Below, piece by piece: positions 39,721-49,234 of a DNA stretch of 64,000 nucleotides. Both the position numbers and the translations under genes were made by a program. Positions within the stretch are counted from its first letter, which is position 1. The number at the start of each line of letters is the position of its first letter. This stretch comes from Zobellella taiwanensis (GTDB taxonomy: Bacteria; Pseudomonadota; Gammaproteobacteria; Enterobacterales; Aeromonadaceae): positions 124,001 to 188,000 of the forward strand of contig NZ_PXYH01000001.1 of NCBI RefSeq assembly GCF_003012795.1, read 5' to 3'. The notes beneath the pieces were generated by a model, which searched no databases, was not told the origin of the DNA, and saw only the letters and a program-made list of their open reading frames with translations.

Positions 39721-39949
39721 AGTGGTTTACTATAAACGGCTATATCGCGTAGGCTCGCGTCCTCTCGACAGCACCATAGAGGATGTGAAACGGCTCGCAC
39801 AGGCCGTTTGGTACCTTCCCCTGCAAACGCGCACCTACGCTGATTTAACAGGCCATAAACACGGTCTGCAGAAAGTGGCTGACACCGGGCCCAATGCCTA
39901 CCTGAATGCGCAAAAGGAACATGTCGACCGGTGCAAACTGAGAGGATAG
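39713..39949 (+). CDS. Short ORF or gene remnant, unrecognised
   Basis: A 78-residue frame lies between the TnpB element and the palindrome at 39956, overlapping the tnpB start on the other strand by 8 nt. The part from about 39750 (STIEDVKRLAQAVWYLPLQT) has plausible amino-acid composition, but there is no clear ribosome site, and the first 12 residues come from the TnpB left end. It may be the tail of a gene cut by the TnpB insertion. No family is recognised. Confidence 0.25.
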   Translation: MLIVVYYKRLYRVGSRPLDSTIEDVKRLAQAVWYLPLQTRTYADLTGHKHGLQKVADTGPNAYLNAQKEHVDRCKLRG

Positions 39950-39955
39950 CCCCCT

Positions 39956-40000
39956 AAAAAGGGGTCGGAGTCAATTTAAAAATGACTCCGACCCCTTTTT
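39956..40000. repeat. 45-nt perfect palindrome flanking hipAB (copy 1)
   Basis: Arms AAAAAGGGGTCGGAGTCA and its exact reverse complement (18 bp each) enclose the 9-nt loop ATTTAAAAA. The hipB stop codon overlaps its last two bases. An identical copy, loop included and in the same orientation, is at 41771-41815. The structure would also work as a terminator in both directions. Confidence 0.92.
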
Positions 40001-40298
40001 ATTGTTGCAGCATTTTCTTCATTAATGTCGGGCTTCTGGGCAGCAGGCCGGCTTTGAGCCCAAAGGGTTTGAACACGGCGTTCACCACCGCCAGGGTGGG
40101 GCTGCCAACATTGCGCTCTATGTCCGACAGGGTGCGCCGGCTTACTCCCACCAGGCTGGCGTACTCGGTTTGCGACATATTCAGCAGGTCTTTGCGCAGC
40201 GTACGCAACAATTCACCCTCGGTGATTGTCCCGTCAAACAACCGGGTCAGCAACGAAATAAGCAACGCTTCCCGCTCGGCAGGGCTTGGTTTGTTCAT
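39999..40298 (-). CDS. hipB: HipB-like antitoxin (XRE-family repressor)
   Basis: The 99-residue DNA-binding protein starts at ATG 40298, sharing an ATGA overlap with the hipA stop. A helix-turn-helix is visible around MSQTEYASLVGVSRRTLSDIE, followed by SPTLAVVNAVFKPFGLKAG. It should neutralise the HipA kinase and repress the operon. The gene order is toxin first, antitoxin second, the reverse of E. coli hipBA. Its end abuts the flanking palindrome, so transcription probably stops there. Confidence 0.85.
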   Translation of the reverse strand: MNKPSPAEREALLISLLTRLFDGTITEGELLRTLRKDLLNMSQTEYASLVGVSRRTLSDIERNVGSPTLAVVNAVFKPFGLKAGLLPRSPTLMKKMLQQ

Positions 40299-41650
40299 AG
40301 CAGCTCCCACCTTTTGAGCTTGTCGTCCAGATAATCAAAACCCATGGCTGGCATGTTCAGAATCGACTCGGGAACACCCCGGGCCTGCAGCCGTTGCTTC
40401 AAGCCTGCCAGCTTGCCGGCAAGCGCCTTTAACTCCGCCAGCACCCGCGCCGGCTCTGCCAGATCTGCCAGCTCGTTGGCAATGGCTCGCCAGTTATACT
40501 GTCCTCCCTCTTCCAGCGGGCTGCCCCAGCTGGTAGAGCGCGGCACCATTTCCGGATCTGCCTTCATCGGCGCGAAGTCGTATACGGGCGCCAGCCAGAT
40601 CTTTTCCGGTGTTTTCAGCAGGGCCGTGTTGCGGCCATGATTGTCGGAATTGCCAAAAGCCACATTCAGCAGATCCCGCTTAACCCATTCAATCACAAAG
40701 GCCTGCCGGTCAAAGCTTTCTCCCAGCTCAAGCACCCGGTATTGATGCTCCAGCAATCTGATCAGGCTGCGCAGTGTATGCTGATGCTTTAAATAGCTGC
40801 CCGGTGCCTTGTGAAGCACCGAATACACCGACTCCAGCCCATAGCGAGTCAGCTGACCTTCACACATGGCCACATCAAAGCGGGGCAGCCAGAGGGAAGG
40901 AAAACGCTCCCCTTCCAGCAGCCGCATGCCATTGGTACTGATGGTGCTCACGCCCAGACTTTGCAGTTCGTGGTAATAGTGGTACTCCGCTCGCAGAATG
41001 TCGCAGTCAATGGGACCTCTGTTGTTGCGCGGAAATTTAACCAGGTAATGGGTGTCAGGATTGTGTACGTCATCCTGAAAGGTGTCTATCCACACTTCGT
41101 CGTTTGCCGAGCAGCGCAGCAGCAGCTTGGGAGCTTCCCCGCCGGCACCGGTCGCACCTCCGCTGGCCGCCCCCATTTGCTGGGCATATTCCAGAAAGTC
41201 GGTATTACGCTCCACCACTTCCTGTATGGCAAAGCGACGCTGCCTGAGTGTGCTGCCGGCAGGTAACTCAGGTAAAGCCTCCTTGATGCGCAAATTCCCC
41301 ACCGGCGCTATGGTGCCTCGGCACAGCAGTTCGGTGTCTTGCCTCTCCGGAGTGGCATTGCTCAACCCAAGCTGGTTGACCCAGTAGCGGCGAGCAGCTC
41401 CTGCGGGCATGATGTCGTCAAGAAAGCCAAACCAGGTAGGGGAGTCGTGGGGAACCATCAACTCAATGGGCAAAACCAGGCTGCAGGCATGTTCATCATC
41501 CCGTTGCAGCCATTCAAGAGCGTAATCAAAGTCATAGCCCAGCCGGGCCGGCCCGCTTCTGCCCAGTTGTGGCTGTTGAAGAGTCAGCTCGGCCGCATCA
41601 TGCCAGGCTCCTTGGTGGAAAATCTGGATGGTCAGCTTGATCGGGTTCAT
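40295..41650 (-). CDS. hipA: HipA-family serine/threonine kinase toxin
   Basis: The 451-residue protein has the HipA layout: an N-terminal subdomain, a glycine- and alanine-rich nucleotide loop at 160-173 (GAASGGATGAGGEA), Lys205 in HYLVKFP, the catalytic-loop NSDNHGRN with Asp336, and the metal-binding YDFAP with Asp358. Key kinase residues appear intact, so it is probably active. HipA kinases phosphorylate aminoacyl-tRNA synthetases and induce dormancy; the target of this one is unknown. Two operator-like repeats lie just upstream. The module is bracketed by identical palindromes and looks like an inserted cassette. Confidence 0.9.
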   Translation of the reverse strand: MNPIKLTIQIFHQGAWHDAAELTLQQPQLGRSGPARLGYDFDYALEWLQRDDEHACSLVLPIELMVPHDSPTWFGFLDDIMPAGAARRYWVNQLGLSNATPERQDTELLCRGTIAPVGNLRIKEALPELPAGSTLRQRRFAIQEVVERNTDFLEYAQQMGAASGGATGAGGEAPKLLLRCSANDEVWIDTFQDDVHNPDTHYLVKFPRNNRGPIDCDILRAEYHYYHELQSLGVSTISTNGMRLLEGERFPSLWLPRFDVAMCEGQLTRYGLESVYSVLHKAPGSYLKHQHTLRSLIRLLEHQYRVLELGESFDRQAFVIEWVKRDLLNVAFGNSDNHGRNTALLKTPEKIWLAPVYDFAPMKADPEMVPRSTSWGSPLEEGGQYNWRAIANELADLAEPARVLAELKALAGKLAGLKQRLQARGVPESILNMPAMGFDYLDDKLKRWELL

Positions 41651-41701
41651 ATCACACCAATGAGAAAATAAGTGCTCAAAAATAACGTGAACCGGTTTTT
41701 T

Positions 41702-41719
41702 TGAGCAGATTAACGCTCA
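41702..41719. promoter_or_regulatory. Operator-like inverted repeat upstream of hipA (copy 1)
   Basis: TGAGC and GCTCA arms around AGATTAAC. A near-identical 18-nt copy is 41 nt away at 41743, about four helical turns. Paired sites in front of a TA operon are typical of HipB autoregulation. Confidence 0.6.
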
Positions 41720-41742
41720 CAATGTAATATCAAAAGCAAAAA

Positions 41743-41760
41743 TGAGCAAATTAACGCTCA
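41743..41760. promoter_or_regulatory. Operator-like inverted repeat upstream of hipA (copy 2)
   Basis: TGAGC and GCTCA arms around AAATTAAC, differing from copy 1 by a single base. It lies between copy 1 and the 45-nt palindrome. Confidence 0.6.
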
Positions 41761-41770
41761 AGAAAAAGAA

Positions 41771-41815
41771 AAAAAGGGGTCGGAGTCAATTTAAAAATGA
41801 CTCCGACCCCTTTTT
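41771..41815. repeat. 45-nt perfect palindrome flanking hipAB (copy 2)
   Basis: Identical to 39956-40000 in arms and loop. It lies 8 nt from the htpG stop and probably also ends htpG transcription. A half copy is at 43810-43827 beyond htpG. Confidence 0.92.
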
Positions 41816-41823
41816 AGGGGGGG

Positions 41824-43740
41824 TTAGCCCAGCAGCAGGCGGTTAATGCGGGCTACGAAGGCGGCGGGGTCTTTCAGGCCGCCTTGCTCGGCGAGCTGGG
41901 CCTGCTCCAGCAGCAGCTGGGACCATTCGTTGAACTGCTCGCCCTCGCCCAGGCTTTCGAGCTTTTTCACCAGGCTGTGCTCGGGGTTGAGCTCCAGGAT
42001 GTACTTTTGCTCGGGCACCGGCTGGCCGGCGGCGCGCATCAGCTTGATCATCTGGGTGCTCATGTCGTGCTCGCCCGCCACCACGCAGGAGGGCGTGCTG
42101 GTGAGGCGGTGAGTCAGGCGCACTTCCTTCACCTCGTCGCCGAGGGCGGTTTTCACCCGCTCCAGCAGCGGCGCCAGGGCCTCTTTGGCTTCTTCCTGGG
42201 CCTTTTTGGTTTCTTCGTCTTCCAGCTCGCCCAGGTCCAGCGCCCCCTTGGTGACCGACACAAACTGCTTGTCTTTGTAGTCGCTGAGGTGGTTCATCAG
42301 CCATTCGTCCACCCGCTCCCACATCAGCAGCACTTCTATGCCCTTTTTGCGGAAAATTTCCAGGTGCGGGCTGTGGCTGGCGGCGGCGTAGCTGTCGGCG
42401 GTGATGTAGTAGATCTTGTCCTGGCCTTCCTTCATGCGCTCGAGGTAGTCATCCAGCGACACGGTCTGGGCGTCGGAGTCGGTGTGGGTGCTGGCAAAAC
42501 GCAGCAGGCCGGCAATCTGCTCCCGGTGGGCGTAGTCTTCCGCCGGGCCTTCCTTCAGCACGTTGCCGAATTCTTCCCAAAAGCCCTGGTATTTTTCGGC
42601 TTCGTTTTTCGCCATCTGCTCCAGCATGGACAGCACCCGCTTGGTGCAGGCCTTGCGCAGCTGGGCGGTGACCTTGTTGTCCTGCAGGATCTCGCGGGAC
42701 ACGTTGAGCGGCAGATCGTTGGAGTCGAGCACGCCCTTCACAAAGCGCAGGTAGGTGGGCATAAACTGCTCGGCGTCGTCCATAATGAACACCCGCTGCA
42801 CATACAGCTTGAGGCCGTGCTTCTGCTCCCGGTTCCACATGTCCCAGGGGGCCTTGGCGGGCACATAGAGCAGGCTGGTGTATTCCTGGTTGCCTTCCAC
42901 CTTGTTGTGGCTCCAGGCCAGGGCGTCCTGCCAGTCGTGGGAGATGTGCTTGTAGAACTCCTGGTATTCCTCGTCACTCACCTCGCCCTTGGCGCGGGTC
43001 CACAGGGCAGTGGCCTTGTTCACCTGCTCCCACTCGCCCTCGGTGGCCGGTGACGTGACATTGCCGTCTTCGTCGGTCTGCTCCGGCTCGCCGTCCTTCC
43101 ACATTTCCACGGCGATGCTGATATGGTCGGAATACTTGCCGATGATGCTGCGCAGGCGCCAGTCGTCGAGAAATTCCTGTTCACTGTCGCGCAGGTGCAG
43201 GATCACGTCGGTGCCCCGGCCGGTTTTTTCGATGTCGGCCACGGTGAAGGTGCCGTCGCCGTCGGATTCCCAGCGCACGCCCCGATCACTGCCTTCGCCG
43301 GCGGCGCGGCTCAGCACGGTGACCTTGTCGGCCACGATAAAGGCGGAGTAAAAGCCCACGCCAAACTGGCCGATCAGCTGGGAGTCCTTGGCCTGGTCGC
43401 CGGACAGCTGGCTGAAAAACGCCTTGGTGCCCGACTTGGCAATGGTGCCCAGGTGCTCGATCACCTCGTCCCGGGTCATGCCGATGCCGTTGTCGGAAAT
43501 GGTCAGGGTCTTGTTGTCCTTGTCCAGGATCAGGCGCACCCGCAGGTTGCCGTCGTTTTCGTACAGATTGCTGTCAGAAAGGGCCCTGAAGCGCAGCTTG
43601 TCGGCGGCGTCGGCGGCGTTGGACACCAGCTCGCGCAGAAACACCTCTTTGTTGGAATACAGGCTGTGCGCCATCAGGTTGAGCAGTTGCTTGACTTCGG
43701 TTTGAAAACCATGAGTTTCGGTATGCACGGCTTCTGACAT
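41824..43740 (-). CDS. htpG: Hsp90-family chaperone HtpG
   Basis: The 638-residue cytosolic ATP-dependent chaperone is complete. The N-terminal ATPase motifs are [40 protein letters not shown] and [16 protein letters not shown]; the middle domain includes [20 protein letters not shown] followed by [18 protein letters not shown]. The C-terminal dimerisation region follows. The length is close to the 624 residues of E. coli HtpG. A sigma-32-type promoter lies 35 nt upstream. It is transcribed towards the hipAB cassette but separated from it by the palindrome. Confidence 0.98.
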   Translation of the reverse strand: MSEAVHTETHGFQTEVKQLLNLMAHSLYSNKEVFLRELVSNAADAADKLRFRALSDSNLYENDGNLRVRLILDKDNKTLTISDNGIGMTRDEVIEHLGTIAKSGTKAFFSQLSGDQAKDSQLIGQFGVGFYSAFIVADKVTVLSRAAGEGSDRGVRWESDGDGTFTVADIEKTGRGTDVILHLRDSEQEFLDDWRLRSIIGKYSDHISIAVEMWKDGEPEQTDEDGNVTSPATEGEWEQVNKATALWTRAKGEVSDEEYQEFYKHISHDWQDALAWSHNKVEGNQEYTSLLYVPAKAPWDMWNREQKHGLKLYVQRVFIMDDAEQFMPTYLRFVKGVLDSNDLPLNVSREILQDNKVTAQLRKACTKRVLSMLEQMAKNEAEKYQGFWEEFGNVLKEGPAEDYAHREQIAGLLRFASTHTDSDAQTVSLDDYLERMKEGQDKIYYITADSYAAASHSPHLEIFRKKGIEVLLMWERVDEWLMNHLSDYKDKQFVSVTKGALDLGELEDEETKKAQEEAKEALAPLLERVKTALGDEVKEVRLTHRLTSTPSCVVAGEHDMSTQMIKLMRAAGQPVPEQKYILELNPEHSLVKKLESLGEGEQFNEWSQLLLEQAQLAEQGGLKDPAAFVARINRLLLG

Positions 43741-43774
43741 GATTAGTTCCTTGCTTGGGTTAACCTACAGCCAG

Positions 43775-43803
43775 AAAGATGGGGTTGGATACGGGGATTT
43801 CAA
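43775..43803 (-). promoter_or_regulatory. Heat-shock (sigma-32) promoter of htpG
   Basis: On the minus strand TTGAAA (43803-43798) is followed by 13 nt and then CCCCATCTTT (43784-43775). This closely matches the sigma-32 consensus CTTGAAA-N11-16-CCCCAT. It lies 35 nt from the htpG ATG. Confidence 0.75.
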
Positions 43804-43809
43804 CCCCCG

Positions 43810-43827
43810 AAAAAGGGGTCGGAGTCA
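43810..43827. repeat. Half copy of the hipAB-flanking palindrome
   Basis: AAAAAGGGGTCGGAGTCA, one 18-nt arm, without the loop and second arm. It sits just upstream of the htpG promoter, so elements of this family are found on both sides of htpG. Confidence 0.8.
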
Positions 43828-43897
43828 TTTATTTGCCCGTTGCAGCCGACGGCGTCCGTACGGCCGGTTTTAAGCGCTCTTACGAGCGCTGATGCAG

Positions 43898-44085
43898 GCG
43901 GGCCGCCTGCGCTCCACAAGACCAATATGCCGGCATTTGGGAGCGCGGGCCGCCTGCGCTCCACAAGACCAATACGCCGGCATTTGGGAGTGCGGGCCGC
44001 CTGCGCTCCACAAGACCAATACGCCGGCATTTGGGAGTGCGGGCCGCCTGCGCTCCACAAGACCAATACGCCGGCATTTGGGAGC
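43898..44085. repeat. Tandem repeat, 47 nt x 4
   Basis: Four head-to-tail units begin at 43898, 43945, 43992 and 44039 and differ at only a few bases. Each unit starts GCGGGCCGCCTGCGCTCCAC and contains CCGGCATTTGGGAG. The junction of two units forms a hairpin GGAGCGC / GCGCTCC. The array fills most of the 401-nt gap between htpG and fadJ; the rest of the gap holds the htpG promoter, a half palindrome and no gene. The array has no unique spacers, so it is not CRISPR. Confidence 0.9.
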
Positions 44086-44141
44086 GCGGGCGGGCCGCCC
44101 GCTATTTGACGCGAAGCGGCAACGGGATTCGGCAAATGGGC

Positions 44142-46256
44142 TCAGTAATAGCTACCGCCTTGTTCGGCCATTTGCCGCAGCGGCCCGCAGGGGGCGAAGC
44201 GTTCGCCGTATTTGCGGGCGTATTCCTCCATTTTGGCGACGATGGCGCCAATGCCCTGCTGGTGCATGTAATGGAATGGCCCGCCGGTAAAGGGCGGGAA
44301 GCCAATGCCGAACACGGCGCCGATGTCGCCGTCCCGGGCCGAGGCCACCACGCCTTCGTCCAGCGCCAGGGCCGCTTCGTTGAGCATCATCAGCACGCAG
44401 CGCTCGGCCAGATCCTGGGCCGGCAGCCGGGTATGGGGCGACACCCCGAGCAGGGCATACACACTCGGGTCCACCGGTTTGCCTTTTTTGTTGAAGCGGT
44501 AAAAGCCGCGGCCGTTCTTCTTGCCAAAGCGCTGGTCGTCCAGCAGCTTGCCAAAGGCGTCCGGCGCCTTGAAGCGCGCCCCCAGCTCCCGCTCCAGGAT
44601 GGGCGAGATTTTGGCGGCCACGTCGATGCCCACTTCATCCAGCAGGGTAATGGGCCCCACCGGAAAGCCGTAGTCCACCAGGGCCTGGTCAATGGCTTCT
44701 ATCGGCTCGCCCTCCAGCAGCAGGCGGGCGGCTTCGTTCAGGTAGGGTGCAAGGATGCGGTTAACGTAAAAACCGGCCCTGTCCTGCACTACTATAGGGG
44801 TTTTGCCCTGGGCGCGGGCCAGCCGGATGGCGGTGGCCACCGTTTCATTGCTGGTGCCCGCATGGGGGATAATTTCCGCCAGGGGCATTTTATCCACCGG
44901 GCTGAAGTAGTGCAGGCCCACCACCCGCTCCGGCCGCGCCGCCCGCTCGGCAATCCGGTGAATGGGCAGCGACGAGGTGTTGCTGGCAAACACCGCCTGG
45001 GCCGGGCAGTGGCGCTCCACGTCCGCCACCATCTGCTGCTTGATGTCCAGATCTTCAAACACCGCCTCCACCACCATGTCGGCCCGTTCAAAGCCGTTGT
45101 AATCCAGGCTGCCGGTCATCAGCGCCAGCTGGCGGTCCCGTTCGGTCGCCCTCAGTTGCCGCTTTTTCACCCGGGAGGACAACAGCCTGTGCGCCATGGC
45201 CATGGCCTGGCCGATGCCATTATGGGAAATGTCCTTGATGCGCACCGGCAGCCCGGCCCTGGTGGCGGTCACAAAGGCGATGCCGCCGCCCATCAGGCCG
45301 CCGCCCAGCACGCCAATGCGCTTGAGCGCCAGGGGCTCGGCGCCCTGGAAGGCGGTTTCCTTTTTCATCTCGGTGGTGGCAAAGAACAGGTGGCGCAGGG
45401 CCGCCGACTCGGGCGTCATCACCAGCTCGCCAAAGGCGCTGGCCTCTGCCTCCAGCCCTTTTTTCATGCCCTGCTCGTAACCGGTGCGCACCACCTCCAG
45501 CAGCCGCTCGGGTGCTGGATAGTTGCCCCGGGTTTTGTGGCGCAGGGCACTCAGCGCCTTGTCGAACACCAGTTTGCGCCCCAGCGGGTTGGCCTCCAGC
45601 GCCAGGGCCTTGAGATCCTGCTTGCGCTTGTGCTTCGGCTTGCCCTGGCGGGCCAGGGCGATGGCGGTGTCGAGCAAAATGCTCTGCGGCACCATATCGT
45701 CCACCAGGCCGGCCTTGAGTGCCTGTTTGGGCCGCAGCTGCTTGCCGGTGAGCATCATGTCCAGGGCCCTGGTCAGCCCCACCCGCCGGGGCAGGCGCTG
45801 GGTGCCGCCGGAGCCGGGCAGCAGGCCAAGCTGCACTTCCGGCAGCCCCAGCCGGGTGAGGTCGTCGTCGCTGCATACCCGGCCGTGGCAGGCCAGTGCC
45901 AGCTCCAGGCCGCCGCCCAGGCAGGGCCCGTGGATGGCGGCGATCAGCGGCAGTTCGAGCTGTTCCAGCTCGTTGAACAAGGTCTGCCCGGCGCGGGCCA
46001 GGGCCGCGGCTTCGTCGGCACTGCGGCAGGCGGCCAGCATGTTGACGTCGGCACCGGCCACAAAGGAGTCGGGCTTGCCCGAGCACAGCACCAGCCCCTT
46101 GAGTTCGCCGTCGGCACGGATCTGCTCCAGCAGGGCGCGAATGTCGTCGACAAAGCTCGCCCTCAGGGTGTTCATGCGCTCGCCCGGCACGTCCATGGTA
46201 ATAATGCCGATGTCGTCGTCTTTACGCAGGGTAAAGGTGGGTTGTTGTTCGCTCAT
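44142..46256 (-). CDS. fadJ: Fatty acid oxidation complex alpha subunit, FadJ type
   Basis: The 704-residue two-function enzyme combines an N-terminal enoyl-CoA hydratase/isomerase (residues 1-190, with [17 protein letters not shown]) and a C-terminal 3-hydroxyacyl-CoA dehydrogenase (about 310-700, NAD motif [17 protein letters not shown], then [13 protein letters not shown] and [11 protein letters not shown]). It works with the FadI thiolase, whose stop overlaps its start by 4 nt. The pairing with FadI and the length fit FadJ better than FadB. Confidence 0.95.
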   Translation of the reverse strand: MSEQQPTFTLRKDDDIGIITMDVPGERMNTLRASFVDDIRALLEQIRADGELKGLVLCSGKPDSFVAGADVNMLAACRSADEAAALARAGQTLFNELEQLELPLIAAIHGPCLGGGLELALACHGRVCSDDDLTRLGLPEVQLGLLPGSGGTQRLPRRVGLTRALDMMLTGKQLRPKQALKAGLVDDMVPQSILLDTAIALARQGKPKHKRKQDLKALALEANPLGRKLVFDKALSALRHKTRGNYPAPERLLEVVRTGYEQGMKKGLEAEASAFGELVMTPESAALRHLFFATTEMKKETAFQGAEPLALKRIGVLGGGLMGGGIAFVTATRAGLPVRIKDISHNGIGQAMAMAHRLLSSRVKKRQLRATERDRQLALMTGSLDYNGFERADMVVEAVFEDLDIKQQMVADVERHCPAQAVFASNTSSLPIHRIAERAARPERVVGLHYFSPVDKMPLAEIIPHAGTSNETVATAIRLARAQGKTPIVVQDRAGFYVNRILAPYLNEAARLLLEGEPIEAIDQALVDYGFPVGPITLLDEVGIDVAAKISPILERELGARFKAPDAFGKLLDDQRFGKKNGRGFYRFNKKGKPVDPSVYALLGVSPHTRLPAQDLAERCVLMMLNEAALALDEGVVASARDGDIGAVFGIGFPPFTGGPFHYMHQQGIGAIVAKMEEYARKYGERFAPCGPLRQMAEQGGSYY

Positions 46257-47566
46257 TGTGCTGCCTCCAGTACCATGGCCGCGCCCAGTCCGCCGGCGGC
46301 GCAGGCGGTGGTCAGGGCCAGGCCGCCGCCACGGCGGTTAAGCTCTCTCAGGGTTTGGGTGATCATGCGCGCGCCGGTGGCGGCAAAGGGATGGCCATAG
46401 GCCAGGGAGCCGCCCAGCACGTTGAACCTGGCCATGTCCACCTGGCCTATGGCCCGGCTCAGGCCCAGTTCGCGCTCGGCAAAGGCCTGGCTTTCGAACA
46501 TCCTGAGGTTGGCCAGGGTCTGGGCGGCGAAGGCCTCGTGCATGTCGACCAAATCCATGTCCGCCAGGGTGCAGCCGGCGCGCGCCAGCGCCAGCGGCGT
46601 GGCATAGCTCGGCCCCAGCAGCATGTCCTGGCGGACATCAATGGCGGCGTAGGCGTAGCTGCGCAGGTAACCGAGCGGCTTGAGCCCCAGCTCCCGGGCG
46701 CGGGTTTCGGTCATCATCAGCACACAGGCGGCGCCGTCGGTCAGCGGGGTGCTGTTGGCGGCGGTCACGCTGCCGTGGCGCTTGTCGAAGGCGGGTTTCA
46801 GTTTGGCGTAATCGGCCAGTTCGGACTGGCTGCGAATGTTGTTGTCCTGCTCGAAAGGCGCCTTGAACGGCGGCACATGGGCGGTCATCACTTCGTCGGC
46901 CAGCCAGCCCCGCTGCCAGGCCTTGCCGGCCAGCTGGTGCGAGCGGTGGGCCAGCTCGTCCTGCTCCCGGCGGCCAATGCCGTGGCTTTTGGCCATCTGC
47001 TCGGCGGTCTGGCCCATGGACAACCCGGTAGAATACTCCGCCACCGCCGGCGGCACCGGCGCCAAATCCTTCAGTTTGAGCCGGCGCAATATGGCCAGCC
47101 GGGCACCGAGCGACCTGGCCTTGCTTAAATCGAGCAGCGCCTCGGCCAGCCGGCCGGAGACGCCGATGGGCAGCACCGAGGAGGAGTCGGCCCCGCCGGC
47201 AATGCCCACCCGGATCTGGCCGGCCATCATCGCCTCGGCAACGTTGGACACCGCCTGAAAGCTGGTGGCGCAGGCGCGGGTTACGCTGTAGGCGTCGGTG
47301 GCCGCGGGCAGCTCGGTGCCGAGCACGATTTCCCGCGCTATGTTGGGGGCCTTGGGCATCTGGATCACCTGGCCGAACACCAGCTGCTGCACCTCGGCCG
47401 GATCCATGGGGGTGCGGGCCAGCAGTTCGGCCACCACCATGCGACCCAAATCCAGGGCGGGAATGCCACGATAGGCGGTGGCCTGGCGGGCGAAGGGGGT
47501 TCTCAGGCCGGCAACGATGGCAATGCGATCGCCGGCTCGGGTGGTTAAGGGATTAGTCAGCGACAT
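46253..47566 (-). CDS. fadI: 3-ketoacyl-CoA thiolase, FadI type
   Basis: The 437-residue thiolase carries out the last step of each beta-oxidation round. The nucleophilic cysteine lies in [12 protein letters not shown], the histidine segments are [13 protein letters not shown] and [20 protein letters not shown], and the second cysteine is in [16 protein letters not shown]. The gene leads the fadIJ operon and has a FadR-like operator 20 nt before its start codon. The length matches FadI. Confidence 0.95.
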   Translation of the reverse strand: MSLTNPLTTRAGDRIAIVAGLRTPFARQATAYRGIPALDLGRMVVAELLARTPMDPAEVQQLVFGQVIQMPKAPNIAREIVLGTELPAATDAYSVTRACATSFQAVSNVAEAMMAGQIRVGIAGGADSSSVLPIGVSGRLAEALLDLSKARSLGARLAILRRLKLKDLAPVPPAVAEYSTGLSMGQTAEQMAKSHGIGRREQDELAHRSHQLAGKAWQRGWLADEVMTAHVPPFKAPFEQDNNIRSQSELADYAKLKPAFDKRHGSVTAANSTPLTDGAACVLMMTETRARELGLKPLGYLRSYAYAAIDVRQDMLLGPSYATPLALARAGCTLADMDLVDMHEAFAAQTLANLRMFESQAFAERELGLSRAIGQVDMARFNVLGGSLAYGHPFAATGARMITQTLRELNRRGGGLALTTACAAGGLGAAMVLEAAQ

Positions 47567-47585
47567 GTTTGCTCCTTGTTGGCAA

Positions 47586-47598
47586 GAGGTCTGACCTC
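47586..47598. promoter_or_regulatory. FadR-like operator before fadI
   Basis: The perfect palindrome GAGGTCTGACCTC contains the GGTCnGACC core of the gammaproteobacterial FadR site. Its place directly upstream of fadIJ fits repression by FadR that is lifted by long-chain acyl-CoA. Confidence 0.55.
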
Positions 47599-47738
47599 AC
47601 CCGCATCTTAACAATGGCCCTACAAGTTTTAAACAGGTGATTGAAATTTTCCCGGGCCCAGGCCGGGCAAAACTCCCTGTCGCGCGGCGTGCCAAGAGCG
47701 GGTAGACTGAAATCAGCCCCCACTAGCGACGGTGAACA

Positions 47739-48308
47739 ATGATTTCTGTATTCAAGCGAAAGAAGCCCGAGCAGGATGCGGTCTCTAAAAGCATGATGAT
47801 AAAACAAAAGCGTTACGAGGCCCTGGTATACGCCCTGCATGGCGATTTGTTCCGCTATGCCTACTGGCTGTGCCACGACCGACAGGTGGCCGAAGACCTG
47901 GTGCAGGAAACCTTTTTGCGTGCCTGGAAGGCGCTCGACAGCCTGAAGGACGAAAAGGCCGCCAAGGCCTGGCTTATCACTATTTTGCGGCGCGAGAACG
48001 CCCGCCGCTTTGAACGCAAGCAGTTCGACCTGGTGGATATCGACACCACCCCCGTGGCCGATAAACAAAGCCTGGGGCTTGAACAGGACATGGAAAACGA
48101 GTGGCTGCGCCGGCATATTGCCGAGCTGGCCGTGGAATATCGCGAACCGCTGCTGCTGCAGGTGATCGGCGGCTTCAGCGGGGAAGAAATAGCCGAGATA
48201 CTGGACTTGAACAAGAATACCGTAATGACCCGCCTCTTTCGCGCCCGCAACCAGCTGAAAGAGGCCCTGGAACAGGACAAGAACGCGCGAGGTCGCTGCA
48301 ATGGATGA
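47739..48308 (+). CDS. ECF-type RNA polymerase sigma factor
   Basis: The 189-residue sigma factor has region 2 at about residues 20-90 (DLFRYAYWLCHDRQVAEDLV, QETFLRAWKAL) and region 4 at about 130-180 (EYREPLLLQVIGGFSGEEIA, EILDLNKNTVMTRLFRARNQ). There is no region 3, as usual for group 4 sigma factors. Its last codons overlap the DUF3379 gene by 8 nt; that pairing is conserved in Vibrio, Shewanella and Aeromonas relatives and implies a sigma/anti-sigma unit. The regulon is unknown. Confidence 0.92.
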   Translation: MISVFKRKKPEQDAVSKSMMIKQKRYEALVYALHGDLFRYAYWLCHDRQVAEDLVQETFLRAWKALDSLKDEKAAKAWLITILRRENARRFERKQFDLVDIDTTPVADKQSLGLEQDMENEWLRRHIAELAVEYREPLLLQVIGGFSGEEIAEILDLNKNTVMTRLFRARNQLKEALEQDKNARGRCNG

Positions 48309-49029
48309 GCTGGAATTTAGACGCCGGGCCTATGCGGATCCCAATGACAAAAGCCCGGAATTTATCGCCGCATCCACCGCCAGCACCGGCAACCGGCAGT
48401 TCATGGACGAAATGAAAGACTTCAACCGCAAGCTCACCCGCGCCCTGGACGAGCCCGTGCCCCCGGCCCTGCCCGACAAGCTGATGCTATCGCACCTGCT
48501 GCGCCAGCCCGACAGCCGCGAAGGCCTGGGCTGGCGGCACCTGGCCATTGCCGCCTCGGTGGCCTTTACCCTGGGCTTTGCCACCCGCTTTGTGCAGATG
48601 TCGCCGGATCCGGGGGCGGGCCTGCCGTCGGTTTCCCGGGTGGCCATGCACCATGTGCAGATGGAAATGCCCTTTACCCACTATATCGACGAGGAAGTCA
48701 CGCTCACCACCATCAACGCCAAGCTGCGCCCCTACGGCGCGCGGCTCACCGACCTGGCGGGGGTGGGCAAGGTCTATTACGCCAACCACTGCATGTTTGC
48801 CGGTGGTCCGGCGGCGCACCTGGTGATCCAGGGCGAGTCCGACCGGGTGCACGTGTTCCTGGTGCCGATGGAGCGCGCGCTGCAGGTGGAAGAGCGGTTC
48901 TCCGAGGCCAACCTGCACGGCGAGGTCATGCCCATGAGCTACAACCGGCTGGTGGTGGTGAGCGACAAGCAGGAAGACATCCACCGCATGGCGGAAAAAG
49001 TGAAAGCCTCACTGGAACGCGCCATCTGA
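48301..49029 (+). CDS. DUF3379 family protein, probable anti-sigma factor
   Basis: The 242-residue protein has a soluble N-terminal part (MDELEFRRRAYADPNDKSPE), one membrane segment at about 80-98 (HLAIAASVAFTLGFATRF), and a periplasmic C-terminal domain with two cysteines or fewer (YANHCMFAGGPAAHLVIQGE). This topology and the overlap with the ECF sigma gene suggest that it holds the sigma factor at the membrane. DUF3379 has no proven function that I can name. Confidence 0.8.
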   Translation: MDELEFRRRAYADPNDKSPEFIAASTASTGNRQFMDEMKDFNRKLTRALDEPVPPALPDKLMLSHLLRQPDSREGLGWRHLAIAASVAFTLGFATRFVQMSPDPGAGLPSVSRVAMHHVQMEMPFTHYIDEEVTLTTINAKLRPYGARLTDLAGVGKVYYANHCMFAGGPAAHLVIQGESDRVHVFLVPMERALQVEERFSEANLHGEVMPMSYNRLVVVSDKQEDIHRMAEKVKASLERAI

Positions 49030-49234
49030 TCCCCTTGCCGGCGGCAACACACGCCGCCGGCCGTCCCGACGCCCTCTCCGCCATCCGCCCTCTCCCTGTC
49101 CGGTTGTACCTTCCGGGCTTTTTCCATGCAAAAACAGCCGCCGCTGCTGGGTGTTACCCGGCCTAATGGTGTAACATTCGGTCACCTCGCTCACACGGAA
49201 GCGAATACGCTGTTCGGAACAACAGGAATGCGCT

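Noticed and set aside
39982-40317. Plus-strand frame opposite hipB
   Set aside because: Shadow of hipB; begins in the palindrome and shows no motif.
43898-44085. CRISPR array
   Set aside because: The 47-nt units are contiguous with no unique spacers and no cas gene is near; it is a plain tandem repeat.
44031-46400. Plus-strand open frame of 789 codons opposite fadJ
   Set aside because: It is a GC-rich antisense shadow of fadJ, low in complexity (G, H, Q and A), with no family motif; fadJ is unmistakable.
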